A stretch of DNA of 33,581 nucleotides, taken from the IMG/VR virus record IMGVR_UViG_3300046467_000767, positions 1 to 33,581 of that record. One strand, written 5' to 3'. This document shows, piece after piece, positions 7,015-18,700 of the stretch. A program made the translations under genes and the position numbers. The DNA comes from a virus. Each line of letters begins with the position of its first letter. Within the stretch, counting starts at the first letter, position 1. The notes under the pieces were generated by a model. The model saw nothing but the letters and a program-made list of their open reading frames with translations. It was not told the origin of the DNA and searched no databases.

Positions 7015-9709
7015 TTTCTTTCAGGGGTTAATAAGAGGGGCTGCAGGCGCTGCTGGTGCGTTAGAAAAAGGTCTTATAAGAATAGATGCTGGCAATGTAA
7101 AAATAAGAGAAGCTGAAGAAAAAAGAAAAGAGCGTCTTGGCAGAAAAGAAGAAGCTGACACGCAAAGAAAATTTTTGAACGATCAGAGAATACAGTCTCA
7201 GATATTCGCCGATGATCAAAGGGAAAAATCAGATTTGTCTGCGTTGGAGAGAATTACGCGCACCGGGGAAGTAACCTCAAGAACTCAGCAAGAGATAGCA
7301 GGTGGAACCCAAAAAGAGCTTGCAGCAGCGCTGGCAAAAATAAACGCTGCTAATACAAATGATAGGGATATTTTGTTGGATAGTTTTAATTCAACAAATC
7401 GAGAGGACATGCAAGCGTTTCAAGCGGATCAATCTAAATTAACGAGAGCGCACCAATCAGCGGAAGCTATTCTGGTGAAGGGTCATCAGACCTCTATACA
7501 AAAATTGAAAGGATCGCAAACTATTGAGCAGATGAAAGAAGCTCAGAAAAATTATGTCACTAATGCTGAACAAAGTCTGCTTCATAGCAAACAACTAGAA
7601 GATTATGTTTTGAATGCTCGTGATGCTTTTTCTAAACTTGAAGAAAAGAGGAAAGCAGCGCAAAGTGTATTAGATGATGCTCGTGCATATCGATACACTG
7701 CGAAAGGGGCTGAGTTAAAATTTGGATATACTGTTAAAGAGTTAGAGAAACGAGTTGAGTTAGCTAAAGATGCTGAAAAGAGAGCTAATACAGAATGGGG
7801 AAGACGAGTAAAGATTACCCAGAAAGCAGAAATAGATAAGTTAGAAAGAATTGCTGAACTAGAAGACACCTATAAAGAGAAGTGGTCTAAGATTGAGACA
7901 GCGGCTGCACAGAATGCCCAGACAAAGAAAGATGCTGTCGCTTTTGCTAAATCGGTTTATGATAATTCTTATGCATCTCTAAAACAGTTGGAAAAAATAA
8001 GAGCTGAACTTGATAAAGAAGATGCAAATTATGCGGCAAATGCGAAACAGCTAGATAAATATATTGAAAAATACCATGAGGAGATTGTTGAACCCGCTGA
8101 AAATCGATATAGCAGATACTCTGGAATTGAGGTTCTTTTCCCCGGAAGTTATGAGATGAACACTTCTAATGAGTCTCGTGAACAACAAGCGATGGACGCT
8201 GATGCAGAGAGAACTGTAGCTGTTGTAGAGAGCATTTATAACTTGAGTAATAGAGATTCAACGCAGTCTAGGAATCTTCCTGAACGAGTAAGAACAGCGA
8301 TTGCAAACGGAACGATAGATAATGAAGATCTTTCAGGTGATGTGGCTGCATTAAGGGCTTCTTTCCTTGGTGATAATGATTTTTCTAAGCCAGAAGACGC
8401 AAACGCTTATTTGCTTGACGCGTATCCTAAAATATTTGAAGGCCCGGATGGAGAGTACACAGAGGAAAATCTAAAGCCTATGGTTGTGGGTGCATTAAGA
8501 ACCATAGCAGCACAAGGCGACACATTTAGAACCGTACAGCCCACCCCTCAAGAGCATCTAGGTCCATCAACTGGTATTTCTACGACAGCGCCCGGTGAGC
8601 CAATGCCCTTCACTACACCTGCTGAAGGTCCGCCGGGTAGCGCTACACCTGAAACAGCTACTGATGTTTCTCCCACAGCTATTCGTGAATCGGATGAGGA
8701 TTTAGGGATTGCTCAATTAACTTTAGAGCAAGCCAACAAAGAAATCGAAGCTATTCAGCTAATGGAAAGATATGTTCGGGCTGGGCAACCAATGCCCGGA
8801 AGGGAGTCTAAGCCTGACATAAATGAACGCAAGAGATATATGATCCGTCTTAACAAGTTAATGGACCATACAAGGCGCTTAAACGAAGAATCACAAGAAA
8901 CTGGAATGATTAATGAGACTCAAGAGAGGGGTCTTATCGCCCAAGCAGGTGATGCTGCTGCGGGGTTAGCCGCGACTATTGGAGGTGCTTTATTACCAGC
9001 AACGGCTGAAGCGGCTGATCAACCCGTTGAAATAGAGCAAGGCGTTATGGATGGTCAGGAAGTCTATGTGGTTTCAATAGCTGGTATGGATTCTCCAAAT
9101 GAGGCTGATGTTATGAATAGTGCTGGTTGGAGATTAAAGAATCCTTTAAATATTAAATTTAACCAAAAGAATGATTGGGAGGGAAGTGAAAGAAACGCCC
9201 AGACATCTCCTTTAACATTTGATGATGATCCAGAATTTGAACGATTTGAATCTCCAGAAATGGGTTATAGAGCGGCGGCTATCATTGTGGATAAGTACCG
9301 ACAAAGAGGAAACACCACTGCTGAAGGAATCATTACCGAATGGTTAGGGGGTAATCTGCAAGAAGGAGTTCCTGTTCCTTCCGAAGAGGGAAATTTAGAA
9401 TCATATTTGAATGTAATTAGTCAAATTACGGCTGGAGAAATACAACCAGACACGGTGATTGACACATCGGATTCTTTGAAGAAATTATTTCTGGGCATGA
9501 GTGTTATGGAGATGGGTGGTGTGATTTATAACAACCCGTTATCTGTAATAGAGGAGGGTATTTATATGTCTGACAAATGGAATGATAATGCAATGAGAGC
9601 GCCAACATCAGGATCTGGAGAAATCCCAAGACTCCCCACAGGGCCAGAATCTCAATTCACAGGCCGGATAAATAATTACCCACACGATGGCTTAATAGGT
9701 CAATACTAA
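7007..9709 (+). CDS. Large coiled-coil internal virion protein with C-terminal NPLNI...GYRA domain
   Basis: I chose ATG 7007 (GAGGAGGTG upstream) rather than 6974, giving 900 aa. Residues 20-400 are almost entirely charged heptad-like coiled coil (for example REAEEKRKERLGRKEEADTQ). A Pro/Thr-rich linker covers about 505-560, a short Ala/Gly hydrophobic patch about 645-670. The C-terminal domain contains RLKNPLNIKF (Asn712-Pro713), a Trp-Glu-Gly, FERFESPEMGYRAA (Gly753) and TTAEGIITEW. This NPxNI...F...GYRA pattern is familiar from phage virion-associated proteins, sometimes as the cell-wall-facing domain, but no catalytic pair can be assigned. Likely part of the internal core or ejectosome beside the giant protein that follows directly. 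Confidence 0.6.
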   Translation: MVDFFQGLIRGAAGAAGALEKGLIRIDAGNVKIREAEEKRKERLGRKEEADTQRKFLNDQRIQSQIFADDQREKSDLSALERITRTGEVTSRTQQEIAGGTQKELAAALAKINAANTNDRDILLDSFNSTNREDMQAFQADQSKLTRAHQSAEAILVKGHQTSIQKLKGSQTIEQMKEAQKNYVTNAEQSLLHSKQLEDYVLNARDAFSKLEEKRKAAQSVLDDARAYRYTAKGAELKFGYTVKELEKRVELAKDAEKRANTEWGRRVKITQKAEIDKLERIAELEDTYKEKWSKIETAAAQNAQTKKDAVAFAKSVYDNSYASLKQLEKIRAELDKEDANYAANAKQLDKYIEKYHEEIVEPAENRYSRYSGIEVLFPGSYEMNTSNESREQQAMDADAERTVAVVESIYNLSNRDSTQSRNLPERVRTAIANGTIDNEDLSGDVAALRASFLGDNDFSKPEDANAYLLDAYPKIFEGPDGEYTEENLKPMVVGALRTIAAQGDTFRTVQPTPQEHLGPSTGISTTAPGEPMPFTTPAEGPPGSATPETATDVSPTAIRESDEDLGIAQLTLEQANKEIEAIQLMERYVRAGQPMPGRESKPDINERKRYMIRLNKLMDHTRRLNEESQETGMINETQERGLIAQAGDAAAGLAATIGGALLPATAEAADQPVEIEQGVMDGQEVYVVSIAGMDSPNEADVMNSAGWRLKNPLNIKFNQKNDWEGSERNAQTSPLTFDDDPEFERFESPEMGYRAAAIIVDKYRQRGNTTAEGIITEWLGGNLQEGVPVPSEEGNLESYLNVISQITAGEIQPDTVIDTSDSLKKLFLGMSVMEMGGVIYNNPLSVIEEGIYMSDKWNDNAMRAPTSGSGEIPRLPTGPESQFTGRINNYPHDGLIGQY

Positions 9710-12700
9710 ATGCCTAATCCATATCGGTTGATGGGGTCTTCGTATATTAACCCTCCTAAGCCTATTGGCGCTTCATACGGATCAGTTGCTCCTCCCCCAT
9801 TGCCGGGGCTAGGGTCTCCAGAAGTTCCTAGATACGAACCTTCTTTTGGCGATGCCGCAAGTCGAAGCGTCAAAATGGGGTTGCGTCAGTCTGGAAACCT
9901 TGTTTACGAGTTTGGTGCTGGACTTGGATATAGCATGTTAGAGGGTATAGGCGCTAAAGATCTGGCTGATCGATGGACTTGGAGCCAGAAACAAAGGCAA
10001 CTAAAGACCGGCATTAGGGAAAGCTTAGAAGAAGAACTAATTAGTCAGTCTCTTCCAACTAAATTAAACCAAATTGATTCTGTTGGCGGTGCTTTCAAGT
10101 ATGGAATGTATCAGCTTGTAAAAGAAGTTCCTACAATGGCTACTCAGTTTGCTTTAGCTGCTGCCGCTGGGCTTGTCACAAAAAACCCAATGGCCCCAAT
10201 GTCAGTATGGGCAAGCACTAGCTACATACTAGGTGCTGGTGAAGTATATGCATCTGCACTAGCGGAAACTGGAGAAAGGCACGTTTCTGCAGCAATGGCT
10301 GCTGGTATCCCCATTGCATTGCTTGATACGTTACCTGTTTCAAAAGTTTTACGGGGTATGGGCAAAGGTGGTGATTGGGGTAATTGGGTAGGAAGGAATA
10401 TTCAAGGCAAATGGAAACGTCGCGCTATAGGCGCAATGGAAACCAGTGTCGCTGAAGGAACAACAGAAGCCTTTCAAAGCGTTATAGAGCAAATGGCTGT
10501 TGATTATGTTGCTCAACGTGGAATAAATTTTGAGAACTTTAAAGAAGCTTTAACAACTGAAGAGTTTAGAGAGTCTGCCGCCGCTGGCGCTACTATTGGT
10601 TTGGTCTTAGGGCCATTTGCAGCGGGTAGCTCTAGATCAAGGTCACGACTTCCTGACTTACCGCCTCCTCCAAAAGTTGAAGATGAAACAACAGTAGAGG
10701 CTCGTGATGCTCTCGCTGGATCAGGGACTGCTCTAGACGATGGCCCAGCGATTGGTCCTAGAACTGAAGTTGTTATAAAAGATCACCCAACCATTCCAGA
10801 CGGCACTTATGTTGGTGGTGCAATACTAAGGGATGAGGTTGCTCCTACAGAGGAGGCGGCTGCTCCTCCTATTCTTGAAGACTTGCCTGTTGTTGCTGCT
10901 CCTGTTGTCGAGCCATTAAACATAGAATGGAAAGGAGGAATATATTCTAGTCAGGACTCAGTAGGGACAGAAGATGAATGGTCTTTGCAACCCACTATAG
11001 ATAGCGGAATAATGATTCACCGCAATGGTGTCTTGGTTACAAACCATAAAGGAAACATTGAGGAAGCAAAGGGTGTTGTAGCTCAAATAATCGAGGAAGA
11101 AAGGGCCGCCTCTCCGGTAGAGGCCGCTCCAGTTGAGGAGCCGGTCCCATCGGGTCCAGTTATAGACTACATTGAGGTTGATGGTGGACGAATTGAGATT
11201 AAGTCTGATGGTGTTCTTTTAGAGGGCATTTCAAAAATTGATACATTTGCTGCGCCAAAACACTCAAGCGCGGTCAATGAATTTTTGAAGAGACTCTCTC
11301 TTTATTCAGAAGATTATGAAGGCATGGGTCAAACCATGAACTCCCTAGCGGCGGCTGCTTTGTCCTCACCGGGGAAAGGGACGGGAGCAAGACAGCAATA
11401 CGTTCCTGAATCAACTGAAACAGGACCAGTATCTCGCCCCTCTCCATCAGAATCTAGACAGGTAAGCCCAGAAGCATTGGAGGCTGACAGGCAATTCTGG
11501 GCAGCGTATGCAAAAATCAGAGAGTTAGAGAACGAGTTTTGGGGTGGATCTTTAAGCAGGGAAATGGGGCGCGATGATTACTCACCTCAAGCGGCAGAAG
11601 CCAAAAGAAGTAAAACATTAAAGGGCCAAGCCAAACTAAAAGATCAAGAGCGGCAACCTAAGTTTGACAGGGAGATTGATAAGCTTTCTAGAGACTTAGA
11701 TATCTCTGAAATCGAGCTTGCTATGACGGCTTTGAATGCTGCTCGTATCCAAGAAGAAGCCGGTGGTTCCGGTGTTTCTCCTGATAACAGGACAATAGAA
11801 GAGCTTGAGACTTTCCTATCGAAACTTCCTGATTACATTAGGTCAAAAGAAACACAAAGAGTCCGTCAGTTGCTTGAGGGAGAATGGACGCAGCTTGGAG
11901 ATAAGACTACTGGAACAAGGCGATCAACTAAGGTTGGCAAACTCGCACAGGTTGGCGCTAAGAAAGCATTAGAAGCAGCTAAAATAAGAGCCGGTCAAGA
12001 AACAAAAGGAACAGCCAGAAAAGTAAAACGAAAGTTAGTTAAAAGGGAAAAGAAAGCTGAATCAGATGAGGATCGTAGGCTGGCGGTTGGGTGGATGCTT
12101 GCTCCTCTTAACCTTGGCAACATTAAGCGACCAAAGGGTGTTGGCGAAACAACTAAATTAAAACGAGACTTGTTAAACAGTCTTGAAAAAATAGGCATCA
12201 GCGGAGAAGCTTTTAGAGATGTTCTCGGTGTCCCTAAAACGGTTAGTCTTAATAAGCTTATTGACGCAATGCAGTCTTATGTTGGTGTTGAAACATTGGC
12301 TAGTCTTGAGAAAAGTCGATCTGAGGCAGCAGCTATAGAAGAAGATACTTCTGAAGACCAAAAGGCAGCTATAGCAGAAGACGTTGAAAGGAGTCAAGTA
12401 AAGGCTATAGATGAAAACGTCATCAGAGAGGTTCAAGCTGCTGTTGATGCTGACCGTGCTGCCCTAGAAAAGGAAGAAAAGAAATCAGTTCTTGTTAGAG
12501 ACATAATGGAGAAAGGCAATGGCTCTTGGAAGTCCATTGAGAAGGGAGAGATATCGGAAAAAGATGTAAGAGATTTGGCTTCTGCGGTTGGAGTTGAAGG
12601 AGAAACTATAGAAGAAGTAGTAGAGGGGCTACATGCAGTTGATGATCGACATCCCATTACAGAGTTTGAAATACAGCAAGCCCTTGATCCAAACATCTTC

Positions 12701-15700
12701 AAAGCTGTTGGAAAAAGTGCGCGTGTCAAATTAAAAGAAAGACAAGCTCAGCTAAAGAAACGTGTTACTCTTATTAAAGGTAGAAAATATGTTGTAGAGA
12801 GAGAGGTTGATTACCGTGAAGTGGAAGTCACAGTTCCGTATACGAGAAGAGGCAAAGCTGGAGAAACACGGGATGTTGAAGATGTTGCTGAGGTGTTTGT
12901 TGTTGACGCTGGCACACAAGAAGAAAGGACTGTTTCTGGCAAGGAATTGGTAGAAGCAGCTAGTCCGTCTGATAGATGGCTCTTATCTAGAATGTTTGGT
13001 ATGCGACCAAAAGAAGGGCAGCAGCTTGATGGTGATGCTGAGAGATTTATATTCCCAGAGTGGCTTGTGTCAGCGTTGCAAGGATCAACTGAGGTAGATG
13101 CTCAGGCACAAGCAATTGACATCTTTTCTTCTTACGTTTCGTCAATCGTAGATCAGACGCTTCCTCTTTATCACACTTCTTTAGATGGCCCTCATTCTGA
13201 CCAACAAATAAAGGCAATCGTTAAAGAGATTATTAACTCTCAAAACGCTATAACAAGAGAGGCAAACAAAGATCTACAAAAGAGATTTTCGAAGCCCAAG
13301 CTTTTCCCAATGATTCGGAAGGGTGATTCACAACCGCTGCCTTATGCAAATGATAAAACATCAGATGAAGTTATAGAGCAAATTGAAAAGAGTGTAAATG
13401 ATTCTTTGGCAGAGCCTAAAGAAGTAACTGAAGCAAAAGATAAGGTTCAAAAAAGGTTAGCAAGAAAGGCCAAAGTAAAGAAGCCTACTGATAAGTCAAG
13501 CAAGCAAGATAAAGACGCATGGAATAAACTAAGGCCAAAGTTCGCCTCTCCAAGCGGGTTGTATGTAATGCTTGAATCAACCTACCAAGTTAAAGACGAT
13601 GCTGGTGAAGTTATAGCAAAAGCTAAAGAGCTTTATGTTGCATACGACCAGTCTGACGAGCAAATTGCTGCTCAAGATTTCAATCAAACTTTAAGAGAGT
13701 CTATTTTTGATGCTATAGATGCGCTTGCAGCGAAGTATGGTGTTATTCCGGGCAGCACTGTAAACACTTGGGAGAAGGTTCCGAAAGGAGAGATTGTAGA
13801 GATATTTAAACGGTTTAAACTTCCCTTGGATGCGTGGGGTCTTGTTTACAATGAGGGGCAAAAAGACTTTATTAATTTCAGTGAGCTTGCCTCTGGGACT
13901 TTAGAGGTTATAGAGGGGCGCGAAGTTCTTGATCTCTATTATGTTGGGAGAGCGGAAGCTGAGAAAGACTTAGGCTTTATGCCTGATTTAGAGAATGTCT
14001 TTGTTGGGGACTTTGTCGCATTTATACCTAAGACTTTACGCCCGTTTATGAGCCAGAAAAGAAAGGATGGGACTCGCGTAGTAAAAGAAGGAAAACAGGC
14101 AGAATTTAATAAGGCTTTTAATGCAGTTGGTCCAGATAAGAAGAATGCCGCTGGCGAGGCTATCCCCGGCGATCCTCTGATAACAGACAAAGAAAAGAAG
14201 AAGTTTGCGTCTTATTGGAGAAAAAGGTCTGAGGTTATTACTGTTACTACTCAGTTGTCTCCCGTGGTGGGCAAAGAAGAGACTGTTAAGCTTACTGGGA
14301 GGGTTACCAACTATACCCCCGCTATTCTCTCTGAAGACTTGGAGCCTAATAATCTGACCTTAATGTCTGAGGCTGAAAAGAATGAGGTCAAAGAGGTACA
14401 AAAGAAGTTAAAAAGACAGAGCAAACAATACAACCTAAAGGCCAAACAAAAGCAAGCACAAGAAGAGGTCGATAGGTTGGCGGACAGTTTGGAGAAGCTT
14501 GGCGGTTATGAGGGGATGACGGTAGAGCAGGTTGCAGAAATACGAGAGTTCGGCGGTTTTGATTTCAGTCGTTATGAAAAGCTTTTAATGCAGGTTAAAG
14601 AGCTTGCAGAAGGTGGCGGCAGAAGGGCGGTAAAAGAAGTAGAAAAAGCAGCAAAGATTGTGGAAGATGTCAAAGTAAGAAAGGCTCAAGTAGAATTGTG
14701 GCAAGCCGCTCAGGATTTAAATTTAATTAATTTAGAGGTTACGAGAGGTCAGCAAAAAGAATACAGCCTTCGCGTTGGTCGTTTCATTGTCACTCCAAAT
14801 AAAGTTTTGAGGGTGGTTAGTGACGAGTCTCTTGAGTTTGCAACTATTGATGAGAGAGTAAGAGATGTCACTGGAGATCGTCCATCCGATATTACTTGGG
14901 TTGAAAGAGAGACCAAGAGGAGAAGGGTTTACAAATTAAACCCAAATGAACTTTCTTTTGATTTAACAGTTATCGATACCCTTGCTCCCAAAAGAGAAAA
15001 AATTAGCTCCGCTGATTTAATAAAGATGTTGCGGGATAACGCCACTCAAGATAGAGAGTCGGTTCCTTCTTTTTTGGCGAGGGCTAGTGATGTTGGGAAA
15101 GCGCCAGTTCTATCCGTGAACTCAAAGGTAATTCTTTTAAACAAAGGGTTTGGTAAGAAAGTCAACAAGGTGTTGGATTATATTTATAACGAGAGGAAAG
15201 ACCTGTATCATGTTAGAGACACTTCTCTTTATGCTAATAATATAAGGTCGCTTATACCAAGCGCTATTATTCCAGCCAATCGATTTTTAAATATTTCCGA
15301 TCTTTCAAAAAGCGAAATAAAAGATCTATGGTTTGAGGGGGATTTAGTTTTTAGAAGGGAGGATGGCAAGCTTCAAAGTGTGCCTATCCCTGAATCAGAA
15401 TCAAGCAGCGAGGGGAGAACTTTCACTGTAACTTCTATTGACGCAACAGAGAAAGGAGTTATGGTCAGGCTTGAGGGGAAGCCTCAACCATATCCAGTCG
15501 AAGAGGTTCAAGTAATAAGGTCTGCTATTCAAGTTCCTGTGGTTGACCCTGATAGATCTAAACGCAATAAGGAAGCCTATGAAGCTGAGGTTATCGCTAA
15601 AGCGATTGCTCGTCCATTGCCGAAAGATACCTTTTACAAAGAGGAGCAGACAAGAAAACGTCGTCCGGGTGGAACAGTAAATCTCAACTATAAAACACTC

Positions 15701-18700
15701 TCCGCTATTAAGACTGAAGGCAGCCCTGCTCCCACCTATGTCAAGCTGCGTGGTGAAGTGCATTCAAGAAGGAAGAATTTTAGAGGCGCTGTTATCCATG
15801 AGGTAGCCAAAGATGAAAACGGCAAACCTATGGTGAGGGTTGTAAGCGCTGGATACAATCCCTCCTCTCCTAAAAACAGGGACAATGCTTATGTAGTGTT
15901 AAAGATGAATGCGGTTGGCGTTTGGTTGGGTGACCCCATTACTGGAAGGCTTCGGGTTATTGCGAACTACTCACGAATCAACGAGAAGTCAGTCAACTCT
16001 AAAACTGTTTTACAAGATGTTGCAAAAGAAGATCCTGCATCCTTTGGTTTTGTCGAAAAGAATCTTGGTTATAAAGAGTACAATAACAGAGACGCAAAAG
16101 GAAGATACCGTAGCGCCCCAAATCGAAGATGGGTTAATGGCGAAGGCACTGTCATTGAAGAGTACAGGCACAATCAATCAGATATGTTTGGGGCTGGTTG
16201 GTATTATTATACAGTCACTTGGAGTGCTGGCTCTCAAAACTTCACCTCTATTGCGGAGGCTTTTGATCATGGTCAAAACCTTTTCCCCAAGAGGGCTGAC
16301 GTTGATGTACAAGGGCATAATGACAATGAAGCTGCAGAAGGCGATGAAGTTTTTGAGGAACTAGGTGTCACGCCATTAGATAAAGAGAACGAGGAAGTTT
16401 CCGAAGAAGACAAAACTTTGGCTGATGCTGCTGCAATTGATGCTGGCGAGATAGTGGCTGAGGTGTCGGCTACAGGTGAGCCAATGAATTCTCTTATTCA
16501 AGAAAGCCAATATGACGAAGAAGGAATTAGTCGTGTTGTATCGGAAAGGAAAGAGAGAAAAGGCTCAACTGTTGAAGCGGTATTCAACAAGCTAAGGGAT
16601 GCTTTTGGTCCGGGAATTTTCAACATCATATCTATTGTTGAAACACAAGCTGATTTACCTGTTGGTCTTAATACCGATGAAGGTTATATCAGAGGGGTTG
16701 CATATAACAATCAGGTGTGGCTCGTTGCTGACAATGTTCCAGACCACAAGATAATTCCTGTTGCCATGCATGAAGTAGGAGCGCATGGAATAAGAGCGAT
16801 CATAGGGACAGTGGCTTATCAGAAATTGTTAACAGAGGTTGGTAGGCTGACAGAGACAGATGCTTCGGTTCGTGAAGCTTACACAATGGCGCAAGAATCT
16901 CTAGCTAAAACTCACCCGGATGCTTCGGAAGCTCTCATCCTTGAGGAGACGATGGCGTATTATGTTGAGAACAACACCCCATCCGAAACCTCAATGTGGA
17001 GAAAGATAATTGATGCTGTACTGGCAGGTCTGCATAGGCTCAAGCTAACTTACAGTAAAGACTTGAGTGGTTGGCAGATCATGGTGTTGGTGAGGTCTTC
17101 GATGAACACTCATTCAAGAGCGCTTTCCAGCCCCGGTAGTGAGTCAAGCGTCTACGTCGCTAACTACTTAAACATGCCGTTGTACCACACCAGCGAAGAC
17201 TGGCATTACCACAGCTCAGATGATGCGGCCTTGAGAGCGTCTGGTATTGAAGGCGGTGTTGACTTCATAAAGAATGCGTTGCCTGAAGCTAAAGGCTTTG
17301 GCAAGATACTAAGGATACGTTGGGGTTCAAACGAAGAGCTAAAAGGTGGAGAGCAGTTATCCTTTCCTGCGTGGATGGCGCGGAGAAGAGCAACTGAAAA
17401 ACAATCTCGGTTCGTGATCGAACCGGGGGAAGACATCCAACGTGCGTTGGTTGATTACTTTGCCATCATGGAAAAGTACGAAAAGTTGATAGTATCCCGT
17501 GGAGGGATGGTTACAGAAAGTGTATACAGATCCCACGGGGAGTACAAGAACGTAGTCAACGAGAGGCGCATTCAATTCCGAAGGGAGTACATTGAACCCT
17601 TTCAAGACTTCGCCAGAAACAACAACCTAAAAACAGGAGACGTTTCTGCGTACCTGTACGCTATCCACGCTAAGTCTGTCAACAATTGGAAAGACCCTAA
17701 AGGCAAAAAGAAAATCCCCCCTGCTGGCATTTGGAATACCAAAGAACAAGCTGCTAAAGAGGGTGGGGTAAGAGCTTCTGCTGATGGCATCTTAGAAGAG
17801 CTAGAAAGTCGGTTAGGAAAATCAGGCATTGAGAAGTTGGAGAAGGTTGCCCCTCTTGTTTACAGAATGAACGACTTCAAGTTACAGGTTCGTCTTGAAG
17901 GTGGCTTGATGAGTCAAAATGAAATCAACGAATGGATGGGGCTTGAGTATGTAAGCAAGACTGGAAAGAGGGTTCCAGCCAATGAAGCAAGAAAGGAATT
18001 TGCTAGAACCTATGTCCCCATAAAGGGTGACAACCTTAACGAAGCAGACTCTTTTATTACTGGAATTTTTGAAGATCCTCGTGGTGTTAGCGGCATGGGC
18101 ATTCGCGGCAGGGAGTCAGAAAAACTCATGGGTAGGCATTCGGCTGCTGAGAATGTTTGGGCATGGTCAATGTTTGATGCAATGGATGCTATTGATAGAG
18201 CGGAAAAGAATAAAGTGGATCAGGCTTTGGCTCGATTTGTTTATGAGAATCAAGAGATGTTGAAAAACCATATGATGGTTATCAAAGATTCTGACATGGG
18301 AGGAAAGGGAGAAAAGATTGACCTAGAAACTGGCAAGCTGTATTTGGCTGGAGAAGGTCTAGTTGGCTTACACTCTCCTCAGTTAAGAGATCCAGAACAC
18401 GTTGTTTCTTTTAAGCAAGGTGGGCAGCAGTGGCACATATTAGTACGGGACAAGCGCATAGGCCGCGCATTTAATAGAACCAAGGTTTATGAAACTGGAA
18501 AGTTCTTAAACACAATGGCCCAGATCAATAGATATTTTGCGATGATTCATACTTCGCTTTCTCCTGAGTTTATCCTCACCAACTTTAGTCGTGATTATCA
18601 AACTGCTTTGTTCAATGTAGTGCATGAGATTGAAACAAGAAAGGGGTTGAGCAAAACATCTGCAAAGCAGGTTGCCAGAAAGATAACTAAAGACGCATGG

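Noticed and set aside
15909-16364. 151-aa plus-strand frame inside the giant gene.
   Set aside because: Lies wholly within the 3,535-aa frame, has no ribosome site or recognisable content, and reads as a frame shadow.
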